NCBI GenBank assembly: GCA_021396245.1
Contig: WNYE01000027.1
Location: 248,001-312,000 of the forward strand
Length of the DNA stretch: 64,000 nt
Origin: Sporothrix humicola
Taxonomy: Eukaryota; Ascomycota; Sordariomycetes; Ophiostomatales; Ophiostomataceae
Reading direction: 5' to 3'
A program made the position numbers and the translations under genes. Positions 10,981 to 23,883 of this stretch are shown here, piece by piece (positions within the stretch are counted from its first letter, which is position 1; each line of letters opens with the position of its first letter). The notes beneath the pieces are model-generated. The model saw only the letters and a list, made by a program, of their open reading frames with translations. It did no database searches and was not told the origin of the DNA.

Positions 10981-13900
10981 TTACGATATCGCCTCTGCCA
11001 AGGCATTCCATCCGTCCTGGAGCCACGGTGCTGCAAAGATGGCAACTTGTGCATCTGCTGGCCGTCTTGTGCCCACGCAAGCTTTGGCCAAATCCTCGGG
11101 ACCCAGAGTACCTCTGGGCGGGATCAGGTTGAGTGTCAGCCGCAGGGCCATGTCACTCGCAAAGTCTTCGTCCTCGTTGTCGGCCGCCGTCTCGTCGACA
11201 TCTTCCTCTTCGGCTTCTTCGGCCAGATTTGTCCAGCCATGAGGAAGATGTGGGTGAAGCATGATGTCTCTCTGGGCCTGGCTGCGAGCGGCTCGTCGGT
11301 TTTCGGTGTCGATCTCGCGCTCGGGGTTGGCCAGAGCATGCAAGACCTGGCCAATGTGCGCCTGGTCGGCGGCGGCCACGGCAACGTCCTTCTTGCCCTC
11401 CTCGAGCTCGGCCAATTCGGCAACAACAGCCTCGGCGCCTTCAGCATCACCATTCAGCAAGGCAACAACGCCCAGCAGCAGAATGGCCTGGGTGTGGTCT
11501 GGATGCGTTTCGATGACGGCAAACAGCTCGTCCTGGGCTCGTTGACGGGCTTCTTCGCGGCCGGACGCCCACAGAACCTGGGCAAAGAGACAGACAACGT
11601 CTGGGTTGCGGGCTTCCTCGCCGCCGTCTTCGGCGAAAATGGCTTCGAAATCGGCCAGGGCGCCGTCAAAGTCTTGAGTGAAATAGCGCGCAAGGCCCGA
11701 TGCCAGATTGGCCGACAGGCGCACCTTTTTGCGCGCAGCAGCCGGCAGCTCGCCCTCCACGCTGTTGCCGTCACTATCGTCGACTAGCTGTACGGCCATC
11801 TCGCTGCACTCGATCGCGGACTCGTAGTTGCCCATGGCCACATATGCTCGTGCCAGATCTGCCTTGGCAATGGCCACGCGTTTCAGGGACTCAACAGACT
11901 CAGTCGCTTCGAAATCGGCCTCTAGTGTGGTGCAAATTTCTTCGAGGATTGCTGCTGTGTTGGTCTTGTCGTGGATGCGTTCGCGGTAGAGTGCAAACAA
12001 GTGAGAATACGGCAGCTGCTGGGGCTGGAGACGTCTGACCTGTTCAAGACCAATCAGCGGCCGTGCCAGATCTGTTGTTGTCGTTGTGGTCGACGTTGTT
12101 TTATTGTTGAGTGTGTCTTCGTCCACCAAATGGTCAAACAACGAGATTGCATATTGCTCTCGAGCCGCCAACGATGATGCATCCGACAAGTCCATGGCAT
12201 GCAAGAACAGACTGCGCGCCTCAGCTGCCTCGCCAAACCGCAGCGCAACATAGCCCTGGCCCAGCCAGCTTGGTCCATAGTCCGGATCCGTCGACTGTCC
12301 CTCGGCAAAAGCATGGTTCGCCAGCTCGGCGTCGTCATGAAGAAGCGCCAGAGTTCCCAGGTTCGCCCAAACAGGCGCACGTCCGCGGCCCAAGAACAAG
12401 CTGCGTACAAAGGCATGCTGTGCGACTGGCGGATGGACGGCGCTCGTGGCCACGCCCAGCGCGTTCCAGAACTTGCGGTTGCCAGCCTCCAGCTCGATCG
12501 CCCGCTTGAAGCACTGGATCGACGCACGGAGGTAGCCGTTCAAACTGTCGCGAAGGTCTTCCGGCAGACAAGTGTGCGCACGATACTCGGCCCAGCCCAG
12601 GTTGTAGTGCGCAACGGCGCGCATGCGGTTGTCGTTTGCCGGAGCAACATGCAGAGCTCGCTTGAAGGACAAGATGGTCGCGTGCAGGCAGCGCGTAAGG
12701 TCAACACCGATCTTTTCGTCACCCGAAAACGTCTCATAGGCCAGGACGACGGCTGTGCCGACACGGTCCGTCTCCTGCTGAAACTTGTATGCATCGTGCT
12801 CCTCCTCGCCGCTGGAACCAATTGTCATCAGAGTAGCCGCCTGGGGAGCCGGGAATGCCGTCGCCTTGCCCTGCACCGCCGAGAAGACACTGCACGCACT
12901 CGCCACGGCCGTCCAGAAACCATATGTTGTCTCTGCCGTCTCGATGGGCACCTTGCCGGCAAACGTCAGCGTCTCTGTTGCCTTGCTCACGGCCTCGCCA
13001 AAAAGCCCCGTCTTAATGCAGCTCTCGGCGCTCTCAACCATGGCATGCATCAGCGCAATAAGCACGCCCTCCTCGTTGGGCCGCGCCGCCAAAACCGACT
13101 CGTAGAGCTCAATCGCCTTGTCATGCTCGCCGACTCCACGGTAAATGTTGGCCAGCAAGTAGTCTGTGAACCACTTCTCATACGATTCATCGAGACCGCC
13201 CGCGTCCTCAATGCGCCGTGCCTGGTCGATTGCCCGGATGGCCGAATAATGCATGCGTGCCCGCAGGTATGTCTCCGCCAGTGCAATAAACGAGTGGTAG
13301 TCAGTCTGGGACAGCCGCGTCGCCATCCGGAACGACATCATTGCCTTGTTGTATTCCTTCTGGTGCAGCTGTGCCGTACCGAGTGCTGCATACGGCCAGC
13401 TGTGTGACGGTTTCTTCGATCCCCACGGCGGCGTGGCCAGGCCCGAGTCGATAACACGTTGGGAGACGAGCTCGATGCTCTCCCAGTCGCGCTTGTCGGC
13501 AAACCGCTGCACCAGCCGCCGCCCTGCCTCGAGCTCGCCGTCCGACAGCTCAATTGCCTTCATGAAACACTTGAACGCACGTTTGCTGTCCTTGCCGTAG
13601 TCAGAGTAAAATATACCCAAGCTTGTGTAGGCCGGTGCCAGTGTCAGATCGTTCTTGAGCGCGCTCAGGAACAGCTTGTAGGCGCCGTTGCGGTCCTTCC
13701 TTGCCGACCGAGACGTGTCCAGGTTCCAAATACATGTGCCCAGGCGATATTGTGTGAGTGCCAGTAATTTCTGTGCCGGTTGTGAGATGCGCGCCACTTT
13801 GCTCTGCACCTGCTGGGTGAGAAGCGGAATGCATGCCTCAAACTCGCCGCGGGCCCGGTCATAGTCGCCCTTGAGCGTGTGCACCCATGCCGTCTCGCTG

Positions 13901-15560
13901 CGCACACGGAAGTCGGTCTTGTCCAGCGCCAAGGCACGCTCCAGATACGAGACAGACGCATCGTAGTCCACCTCTTCCTCTGCAATAAGGCCCACGCCGA
14001 TCAGAGCAAGTCTTGCATCAGAGTTGTGCGCAAGCACCTTTTCAAATAACCGTTTGGCCTCAGGGTGGTTGTGTGGTACCTGGTGGTAGATGAGAGATGT
14101 GGCGAGCGAGACCTCGAGTGCGTCTTGTGTGTTCTGGAAGGCCATGCCTGTGCAGCTCTTCCGTGTCTCTAGGCGTTTGAGGGACTTGCGGGCCAGCTCA
14201 ATATTGTCTGAGTGCTCTTCGGCGTCCTGGTACCAGGCACTCAGCATCCTAGCTGCCAGGAACGCTTTCGACTCGGCCACGCCTTCTATTAAGAGTGCTA
14301 ACCGCTCTTCGTTGGTCGTAGGCAAGGGAATGATCTTCCTCCTCGGCTTTCGCTTCTCCTTCTTTTTGCTGTCGCCGTTTTCATTATCGCCATCTTTGGC
14401 CTCGTCCTCCTCCTCTTCATCCTCAGAAATCTCTTCTTCCTCGGCACCGCCGTCTTCGCCCTTCTTTTTCTTCTTCTTGTCTGCCTCTTCTTGCTTTGGA
14501 TCGGCTGGCAGTTCGCCAAAAGAAGACAGTTCACTCGTCATGAAGCCAGAGAGCGCCTTGCCCAGTCCGGATTCTGGAAACAGTGTCCGGTACTCCCACA
14601 ATAGTGCCGAGTCCCAGTCACGGATCTCGGCGAAATCCTCCCAGTCGACAGCGATATCCCATGCTAGCTGGAACGGCTGCTTGATAATCACCATTCCCTT
14701 GGCAAATTTGATCACCTCGTCCCTCTCAGCGGTCTTTGCATCGCCCGAGAACACAGACAGCCTCTCCACACGGTAGGCCAACAGTTTCTCTTCGTATTCG
14801 TGCCGCAAGTCGTCGTCTTTTGTCCAGTTGATCAGTTCGCTGTAGATGTGAGTCAAAGGACTCGTGGCAAACACCTCGCTCTTGACTTCTGCCGTGACAT
14901 CCACCAGCCGAGCTCCGATCCGTGTCCGCCGCTCGCCAATCAGCGTGTTGATGCGTCTTGTCTCGTCGGTCTCGACCAGCTTCGCCATTGTTTCGTATGT
15001 CGCCGCAGGGCTCGGAATCCGGCCCACAAGTGTCTCGTAGATGGGTGAGTCGGGAAGGATTATACCCAGAGCATCGACAATCTGCTTGCTGTCCCCCTTG
15101 GAGCGTGCAAAACCGACAAACTTGTCCACAACACCCTGGCACTTGAACAGGTCCTCGGCATCGCGGAAGATCAGCGACAGCTGCAGAGCTGCCTCCTTGT
15201 ATTTCGGTATTGATGCTGCGCCCTGCTCCTCGTACACTTGGATCAGGCCTTGCCAGCCCTGAGCATCTGTCGGCTTCACGCGTGTCGCTTCTTCGTAGAC
15301 GGGAACTGCCTCATCGAGCTTCCCGGCCTTATTCAAGGCGAAACCCAAGAAGATGAGCCTGAGCTGTCAGTACGTCACCGTATACTTCGTCAAGGCTATC
15401 ACAGTGTAACTTACGCTTGGTAACTCTTCGGGTCGCCCTCGAGGACGTCGAGGGCTTGTTGTGCGGCATCGTCGAATTTCTGTTGCTTCAAGAGCTCGCC
15501 GATGGCCTTGAGCTGTGCCTTTGCGCCTGACGATGCGCCAGACTTCTTTACCCCGGCCAT
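10981..15560 (-). CDS. SKI3: Ski complex TPR scaffold Ski3
   Basis: Ski3 (human TTC37/SKIC3) holds the Ski2 helicase and Ski8 together; the complex feeds cytoplasmic mRNA to the exosome for 3'-5' decay. Two exons, 15560-15415 and 15358-10981, give 1507 residues (yeast 1432). The short intron splits an Ala codon and rejoins as QALIFLGFALNKAGKLDEAV, the first TPR. The rest is an almost continuous TPR solenoid, with many A-x-x-x-L-G / Y-x-x-A-I-x-x-(Y/F) helices, for example near residues 1-110 and 440-1000. An acidic-basic low-complexity insert with Lys and Glu runs lies around residue 340-410 (bases 14340-14500). Start codon ATG is the only one near the N-terminal helix. Divergent to UTP22 with 490 bases between starts. 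Confidence 0.92.
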
Positions 15561-16050
15561 GTCTAGACCAAAACCATTCCAGTGAAGTACAAGAAACGAA
15601 CGAAAAAAAATTATGGGAAATCAAATAAAATCAAAAGGGGCGTCGAGTAAACAAAAGGAGTGTGTTGAGAGCTGTAGCTTGACGATGTGAGCTCAAGCTA
15701 CCAGGTGCTTGACGTTGGCGTTAGCGGGGTGCAGGTGGCTAAAGAGCGCTGTAGCCCAGGGTCGGCCTCAGTAGTTTCATTATCCCCGCCGGTGCGTGAT
15801 CAACAATCATCCGTCGTTCTTGCTATTCTTATCCGTTATCGCGATAAGCGTTTCCTTCCTTATCGCCGCCAATTTTTTTTCTGTTATCTTTTTTAGGGAA
15901 GTCGCTATGGGCAGCCACGGGCTACTAGGAAAATCATCACCAACAGGCCAAATCGTGCACAAATACCGTCAACATTGACAAACCCGTGTCGAATTGCCAA
16001 ACGAAGCACGCCGCAATTCTCTCCACATTGGCCTTGCACAACCCGCAAAT
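15561..16050. promoter_or_regulatory. Divergent SKI3/UTP22 promoter region
   Basis: 490 bases between start codons. There are stretches rich in CGATAAGC/TTATCG around 15835-15865 (one GATAAG core), plus a short T-run. No other element is supported. Confidence 0.4.
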
Positions 16051-19000
16051 ATGGATGTCAATCCAGCCAAACGGCGCAAGACCGACCATTCGGGCGCCGG
16101 CGAGTCCTACGCGGCGCTGCCCTTTGACGCTTCCGCCGCATCAGCCGGGCTCTTTCGTCCAAGCACTTTTATTCTCGAAACGGCCGAGTTGCTGGAACAG
16201 AGCCGCGTCGACTACGGCAAGCTTCTGCCCAATGCTGATGAGCTTCTTCGCAATGTTAAGACAGCCGTTGAGTCCGTGGACACCCACGGCCCGGTGCTGG
16301 TAAGTTTACAGGCGTTTCAATGAATTTCTTCGTTCATTTTTCTAATTTTTTTTGTCTTTTGTCAGATCTCAAAAGCCTCGTCTACGTTCGAAAAGAAGAA
16401 TGCGATCAAGATCCCCTACCCGACCCCCCGTCCCGCCGACGACTCGCTTCTCAAGCTGTCCATGGGGCCCCCGGCACACTGCAATGTCGTCGGCAGCTAC
16501 ATTCTCAAAACAATGATCCGTTCGCAACGCGATTTTGCCGTCGACATGATCGTCGAGATGCCCAAGACTCTCTTCCAGGACAAGGACTACCTCAACCTGC
16601 GATACTTTTACAAACGTGCCTACTACCTGGCACACATCGCCAAGGCCGTGTCCAAATCGGAGGGCCTGTCGGAGTCTCTTTCAGACATTTCCTTCGCCTA
16701 TCATGGCGACAACCCGCTTTTGCCCATTTTGGTGCTCACGCCCAAGACGACTTCTCCGAGCAATGGTAAGCCGAGCAAAAATGCGCCCGTCGAGTGCAAG
16801 ATCCGCATCATCCCCTGCTGCTCGGCCGACCTTTTCCCAGCCGCCAAGCTGCTCGCCAGCAAGAACTGCCTGCGTCCCGACCCTGCCTCTTCCGAGACGA
16901 CAACTTCGACAAAGCCCTCCGAGTCCGAATCGAGCGAAGCAAAGACCCTCCCGCCTACACCATTCTACAATGCCACTCTCAAGGCCGAGTCCGCCTACCT
17001 GCCGTACCTGAAGCTGCTGCACCAGGCGCAAAAGTCGTGCTCGGCCTATGTGGATGCCTGCCTTTTGGGCCGTGTTTGGCTGCAACAGCGCGGCTTCGGC
17101 AGCTCTCTGGCCCGTGGCGGCTTTGGTGCTTTTGAGTTTGCGACCCTTGTTGCCCTCCTCATGCAGACGGGCAGCAAGAAGCGCCCATCTTCTTCGTCGG
17201 CAGCGTCCAGCAAGAAGTCCACATCCATTCTGTCTCCCTCGCTGAGCAGCACACAAATCTTCAAGGCCGTCGTCCAGTTCCTCGCGTCGACCGACTTCCG
17301 CACAAAGCCTCGCCTTCTCGGCGGCCAGAATGCCGACATTGACTTGATCAAGGAAGGCACCACGCCTGTCCTCTTTGACGCAGGCAGCCGCCAGCTCAAC
17401 ATCGCCTACAAGATGAGCGCGTGGTCGGCTGGTATGTTGCGTCAACACGCGAAACGCACCCACGATCTGCTCAAGGACGACTCTGTCATTGACCAGTTCA
17501 CACCGACATTTATCGCCCGCGCCGACATTGCCCTCGAGGCCTTCGACATGGTCGTGCGTGTCCGCATCCCCTCGCCGTCGTCCACGTTCTCGCCAACCAA
17601 CAGCGAGGCCGCCAATCTCAGCCGCCACGGCGCAGTCTGGGACTTTGGCGACAGTGTTTTCCAGACCATGAAGCGCGCTCTCGGAGATCGCGCCCAGCTC
17701 GTCCACGTTCAGCTTCCCTCGTCCTCTGCCTGGTCAACCAGCGAGCCCCTTCCCGAGCCCGTGGCAAAAGATGCGCCGCCGACCCATGTCGTCCTCTGCA
17801 TCTCCTTTGATGCCGCCAACATGGCCCGCCATATCGACCATGGTCCGCCTGCTGAGGACAAGAAGGAGGCCAAGAAGTTCCGCGACTTCTGGGGCGAACG
17901 TGCCGAGCTGCGCCGGTTCAAGGACGGCAGCATCCTTGAGACTCTTGTGTGGACAGCTGGCCAGTCGCCGTCGGGACTGTGTGAGGAAATCACTCGCTAT
18001 ATTCTCGGACATCGTCTCGGCCTCATCGTTACAGGCGACATTGAGGTCGTTGCCGGCAGTGATTCTGAGGGCAGCTTCTCATCCATGGTCCCCGTGACTC
18101 CTGTCGTCGACGCGGCCGCCTTTACACTCGCGCGCGAAGCTTTTGCGACGCTCGAAGGCGACATCCGCGCACTTGAGGACCTGCCTCTGCATGTGCGCCA
18201 GATCTCGGCCATCGACCCTACTCTGCGCTTAGCCACCATCTCGCCGCCTACCGTCCAATCAGCCAAGTCTGTGCTGCACCCCATGGAGGTGGCCCTCTTC
18301 TTTGAGGCGTCTGGCAAGTGGCCCGACAACCTGGCTGCTATCCAGCGCGCCAAAATGGCCTTTTTGCTGCGCATTGGCGAGTCCCTCGAAGCCGCAAAGG
18401 CCGAAAAGGGTGATGGTGAGAGCGTCGAGACGTTCATCGGCCTCGAAAATGACGAGCAGGCCGGCACTCGCAACACCAGCATCGCCAACCTGGCCTACCT
18501 TGACATTGTCTACCGCGACAGCGCCGCCTTCCGTCTGCGCATCCACAGCGACCTCGAGGAGGCCATTCTGTCGCGCCAGACCCACGACAAGACCCTCGAC
18601 CAGCACACTCGCACCACCAGCGCCAACTTGCTGGCTGCTGTGCGCCGCACTTTTAATATGCTCCCTCTCCACACTCAGACCATCGCCACCTATTGCACCC
18701 GTTTCCCTGCCCTGTCGCCCACGATCCGCCTTGTCAAGCGCTGGTTCAGTGCCCACAAGCTGACATCGCACGTGTCCGAAGAGTTTGTCGAGCTCGTCGT
18801 CCTCCATGTCTTCCTTCGCCCTTACCCCTGGCAGACGCCCGCCAGTGCCGCGCCCGGCCTGCTGCGTGTGCTCCAGTTCCTCGCCCGCTGGGACTGGCGC
18901 ACCGAGCCGCTTAATGTCGATACCTCGGGCATGTCGCAGCTTCTGCCCGAGGAGGAAGAGGCTCTTGCCGCTGCCAAGGCCGTCGACCCGCGCACGCGTC

Positions 19001-19773
19001 TCGAGGCCTGGCGCAAGATTGACCCCAACATGAACCATACCGTTCTCTTTGTCTCAGCCACCCACGAGACCAGCGGCACTGCTTTCACTACCGAAAACAC
19101 CGCCGGCCAGACTCGCCCGCAGCCGTCCAAGGTCGTGGCCTCGCGCATGACGAGCCTTGCCCGCGCTGCCTGCCGTCTTGTCAAGGAGACGGACGTGTCT
19201 TCGCCGTCAGGAAGCTACCTCGACCCATCTCTGCTCTTCCAGCCGTCCCTCGGCGACTTTGACATCCTCATCCACCTGTCCCCCCGCGTCATCAAGCGCC
19301 TCGTCAAGGGCGATATTGCCGAGGACGGCAGCAGCACCGACGCCTCCAAGCCCCGCCGCTCCATCTACAAGAACCTCGATGCCCGCACTGGCCGTGAGCT
19401 GCATTCTCTGCCCGCACACCCTGTCCAGATCCTCCTTGACCAGCTGAACCACGTCTACGGCGGTGGCGCCAGTAGTGGTGGTGGCGGTGTTGGTCCCATT
19501 GTCTTCTTCTATGGCGCTCCCCAGGACGAGGACAAGGATGGCGACCACGTTATCGCTGCACTGTGGAATCCCCAGGTGCACCCGCGGTCTTTCCGTATCA
19601 ACGTGCCCTGCTCATTCCGCCCTGTTGCTGCGAAGAAGAAGAGCAAGGCCAAGGATGACGAGACTGCCGACGAGCCCCTTATTGAGGTTAACCGTGACGG
19701 AATCCTCGCTGAGATTGCCCGTATTGGGGGCACGCTTATCGACCAGATCGAAATTGTTGAAAAGAACGCGTAG
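16051..19773 (+). CDS. UTP22: SSU processome protein Utp22 (Nrap family)
   Basis: Nucleolar Nrap-family protein that, with Rrp7 and the CK2 module (UTP-C), joins the 90S pre-ribosome for 18S rRNA maturation. Two exons, 16051-16299 and 16366-19773, give 1218 residues (yeast Utp22 1237). An upstream in-frame TTG is ignored in favour of the ATG beginning MDVNPAKRRK, a basic nuclear-type start. Recognisable Nrap domains include IPYPTPRPADDSLLKLSMGPP followed by the nucleotidyltransferase-like CNVVGSYILKTM and AVDMIVEMPK. Later come KFRDFWGERAELRRFKDGSI and ETLVWT, and near the end DFDILIHLSPRVIKRL, FFYGAPQDED and ALWNPQ..PRSFRINV. Length and domain order are normal. Strong third-position GC gives long antisense reading frames that are not genes. 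Confidence 0.95.
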
Positions 19774-19903
19774 TAACTGCACACTGTAATGGCATTTGTT
19801 TGGAATATAGAAAAGTTTTTAGCATAGCGAATTTTTATATCATATTTGTTTGACTCTTATAATTGTTGGAATAAACTGTGATGGGTTTTCATTCGACTCT
19901 CAT

Positions 19904-19948
<45 letters not shown>

Positions 19949-21249
19949 AAGGAAAAGAAGAAGGAAGAGAATTAATCTATATATTTGTCCCGGATTTTTT
20001 TTTTTTTTTTTTTTTAATTTCTAGACCTTTCTATATATCTCTCTCTCTCTACAACGAAAAAGAAAAACAGAGCCACGTAAAAGGGCCACTGAAATTCGTC
20101 AAATTAATAACGCTCATCACAACATTACAATCTACGAAAGAAGCGGCCCGATGAGATAAGTCCTTGTTTTGATAGTGAATAACTACTGGTTAACATCCCC
20201 AACAAGCTAAACTCTTAAACTAACAATATTGCTCGCCACACCTGAAAGATGATACACCGAGCCCTGGATATAAAATGGTTGAAAAGAATACATAATTTTC
20301 AGTCGTTTTGCAGCCGGACCAGCCGATATGCGCAAGCCCTGCTCCTGTCCACGGATCTCAAGCGCTCTGAAGTGAGCAGCGTAGTATCTCCACAATTGGA
20401 TATGTTCTTGACAACGAAAAAGGGCTAGAATCGAAACATAAAACAAGGGCTATCGCTAGGAAACGGAAAGCAGCAAAACAGATCGCGAGATGGGAACGAT
20501 AAAAAGCGATATTTCAAGAGATCAGCTGAGAAGGAGAGGCATAAATGAGACTAGAACAAAAAAACCCGGAACAAAGACAAAGGAAAAGGAGATAATAAAA
20601 GAAAAGAAAAGAAAAGAAGAGATGTGTAAAAGACACAGGGTCAAACATGAAATGCCCGAAACAGAAAACGATCCCTCTCGGGGAACACTTCATGTGCCTG
20701 CAAAGTATTAAGTATGTATATGGGTCCGATCCCCCGCAACAAGGAAAAAAGGAAAGAAAAAAAAAAGACAAAAAACAAAAACATAAATGGACCTTGGTCC
20801 TCCCTCGCTCCTCCAAAAATCATAGTCTCCAAACGTTGAGTGGTATGAGAAGAAAAGAGTTGGGCAGCAAACAAGTATGGAATATCAAGCGCAAAAACTG
20901 AACCGAAACGTTGCTTGAATAGAGAGATATAATCAACAATAGCAGACAGATGAAAGGCATAAATGTCAAATGAAATGCATAGCGTCAGACAAAGGAAACG
21001 ACAACAGAAATGGCGCGGATGTAATACAGGGCGAGTAAAGGAATCGGCCGAAAATGAGAGTGGGAGATAGGTTCGCCCGTTGGCGAGGGATGGAAAGTGA
21101 ACGACATGTGCTTTCGAAAAGTGGTATCATAACGACAAAAAGAAAAGGAAAGAAGGAAAACACCGTGGGGGGTCATGTACTTGCGGCCGTCGACGATCGT
21201 GTATCGGATATTGAGAGAAGGAAAAGGGTGTTGTCGCTGGGAGCTGTAA
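19774..21249. other. Convergent intergenic region UTP22/RasGAP with homopolymer tracts
   Basis: About 1.5 kb between converging stop codons. It is low-complexity: a run of 31 T (19910-19940) followed by A-rich sequence, a run of 21 T (19995-20015), a short CT microsatellite (about 20038-20051), then A/G-rich sequence to 21000. Small frames here show no known product. Likely 3' untranslated and spacer DNA. Confidence 0.5.
19910..20051. repeat. T31 and T21 homopolymers with CT microsatellite
   Basis: Two long T tracts, the first abutting an A7 run, and a (CT)n stretch, just beyond the UTP22 3' end. Long homopolymers are error-prone in sequencing, so exact lengths are uncertain. Confidence 0.8.
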
Positions 21250-23883
21250 CTACCAGCCCTTCTTTCTCGCGAAACGCTTGTTGAGGAGCGCCAAGACCTT
21301 AGGCACGTTGAACTGGACATACTCCAGGTCTAGCTCGTCAAGGTTGTCCTTTTGCATCTCCAACAAGTCGTCGAGCTTCAAATCAAGCTCCAAGAGGCCC
21401 CGTGTACGTCCTATGTGGCGATGGTGTTAGTATCGGTAATGCGCACAATGGCAAGAAAAAAAATAGAAGAAAAAAAAAGGGTAAAGTGAGACATACCCTT
21501 ATAGTGCAGAGAAATCACGAACGTGCCGGGAAGCGGGCTCGTGAAGTTAAAGTAGATGTTGGCTCTCCGGTTGTCAGGAACATTGCTCTTTTGGATCACG
21601 CCCTCTTTCTCAAGTTGCTGGTGCGTGAACTTGTACGGACCCAGCACCTGCTGCTTCTGAGGCTTGCGGCGTGTGCCCTCGCTCTGGCTGCGCACGTTGT
21701 GCAGGTAGCTCTTGTACGTCTCGAGCTGGCCGTTGAGGTATGTGTTGTGGCCGGTGATGGTCGAGAAAACTTCAGAGAGTTTTTGGGTCTCAGCAAGGAC
21801 ACCCTCCTTGAGAGAGCCAAGGTGCTGCAGCTCCTGCTCAACCTCATCGCGCAGGACGGCGAAGCCATCGGACTTGTCGGTGACCTTCATCTCCTGGAGC
21901 TGGCTCAGAAGTTCCATGGCACGAATACCCTTACGGACCATGACGACGTCGTTCTTGGAGGTAGCGGCGGCATCGGCAATTCTCTCCAGGCGCAGTGGGC
22001 GACGGGCAACCGACGAGGTGCCTGGGATCGACCGCATGATCTGGACGAAGATGGACTTTGCTTCCATGAAATAGACCTCCTCCTGCGTAATGTCCAGAGC
22101 GGCTGTCAGATCGTCGAGCGCAGCCTCCCAACGGCTGAACAGCGGTAGGTTGATGACACGGTTCTCCTTGCGGGGTAGTTGCGAAGGGGCAGCGCCAAGC
22201 TCGTTCATCATGATGGCCAGGTGAGAGTTGTTGTCCTTGCAAAGCTCGTTCTGGTGTTTTTCGAGGAGCCCATGCATCGCATAGATTTCGTTCAGGGTGA
22301 TAGACAGCTCGAGATCTTTCTTGGACAGGGCAACATAGTTGTCCATCTCAAGACTCTCGTAAAAGTCCTGGACTTCGCAGAGGTCAAGCATGAACTTGTT
22401 GACACGGTCCTTGTTGTGGTGGATGAAAGGCTGCAACTTGGCCATGTATGGCTCCTTGGCGTACGAGGGCTTGTTGGCAAGGTTTTGCAGCATCTTGGCG
22501 ATCAGCGTAAGAGTGCGGCGAGGGCGGTCGGCCGGTGTACCGTCGATAAGCATGTACGACTTGGGCGTCACAATGGCCGGGTTGATGAAGCGCAGGAAGA
22601 AGAAGCCGCCGATGAGCGTGCAGATAACCTGGTCATTGGCGTCGGGGTACTTGCGTTTGGTCAAGCTGCGAATCTGCTTGCAGATCCAGCGAATACCATA
22701 GGGAGCCTCCTCTAGGCCGTCAATAATGGTGGTCAGGAACCCGTTGGCAATCTCGCTCAGCATGGTAAGGCGCGGCTCGATAATGGCTTGGACCTGAGGG
22801 TTCTCGGCGGCCTGTTCGGCGGTAATACCCTTGGGAAGCGAGGCGGGTAGGCTGCCAGTGTCCTCTTCAATCTGCTCTACCATACGCTCGTAGACCTTGA
22901 GGGGGTTGATTTCAAGGTCGAGGTCCTGGAGCTCGATCAGGCTGTTAATACGATCGGCAAGAACGGCCTTGAGGAAGCTCTGGCCGGGGCCACGTCTTGT
23001 GTAGGTGGTCATCATGCGCGAGACGGGCGTGTTGGCACGCAGCAGCGAGGAGTATTCGGGGGTGTTGTCGAACTGGTAGGTGAGGACAGACTGGAACATG
23101 GTCAGGAGCAGGTGCTCTTCACGGCTTTCGTACTGGTTACCGTAGATGGTGAACATGACAGTCTGAAGCAGCGAATCAATTTCAGACATGGACACGAGGC
23201 GGCACAGGTGGGCAATGTGGCGCGGCTCGGATTGCAGCATAAACATCAAGTTGCCGTATTTCTGAGTCTTGTCGTCGTTGGGGAACGCGCCGACTTGCAG
23301 CTCGTTGGCATCTTCGAGTCGGCTCGCGACTTCGTTTTGCTACATAAAGAAATATTCGTTAGTATGTGAGAACTGAAGCCTATATTGCACATGGAGAGAC
23401 ACGGCAAAGGCGCGTCCCCCACGGCTCTGCATCCCGTCCTTTCTGTTTCACATCGTTAACGTACCTCCTCGAGGGCCATGCGGTTTTGAATGAGAAGAGC
23501 AATTCTGGAGTCCAAATACCGCACATCCTTCTCCAAAACGAAGTTCTGCTTGGATTGCGACGAGATTTTGGCCTTCAGATCACGAAGGACTTTCTGGGCT
23601 GTAATAGGAGGGCAAGATAATGTTAGCAATTAGGCGGGGAATGAGACGGGGTCCAACAAACGCAAGGAGAGACAAACGAACCTTTGGCCAGGTCATCCTC
23701 AATTTCCAAGTCGGTTTCTTGCGCGGACATGGACATGTACAGCGCGGACATGGAAATCCGTTTGGATTGGCGGGCGGACCGCGTGCCATCGTAGGACGAC
23801 ATTGTGTTTTGTCTGGATATGGGTTGGAACGAGGAGGAAGAGGCAGTCGAGGCTCGTGAAGGCGTATGCAGCATGACCGACAT
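21250..23883 (-). CDS. Ras GTPase-activating protein, S. pombe Gap1/Aspergillus GapA type
   Basis: Stimulates GTP hydrolysis on Ras at the plasma membrane, restraining polarity and cAMP/MAPK signalling. Exons 23883-23682, 23598-23465, 23339-21497 and 21410-21250 give 779 residues in frame throughout. The N-terminal ~140 residues start with a Ser-rich stretch and continue as a predicted coil (SKQNFVLEKDVRYLDSRI). The RasGAP domain spans about 170-400. It carries a TRRGPGQ segment at 226-232, where the arginine finger is expected, and the hallmark FLRFINPAIVTP at 360-371. A RasGAP C-terminal domain follows (about 570-720, ending in FNFTSPLPGTFVISL). There are no CH or IQ motifs, so it is not a full IQGAP. 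The intron-1 donor reads GTTCGT, a weak site. The first in-frame ATG was chosen. Confidence 0.9.

Noticed and set aside
12199..13407. 402-codon plus-strand frame
   Set aside because: Antisense to SKI3 TPR coding sequence; no recognisable domain and starts mid-gene.
16681..17706. 341-codon minus-strand frame
   Set aside because: Antisense to UTP22, composition typical of a codon-bias shadow.
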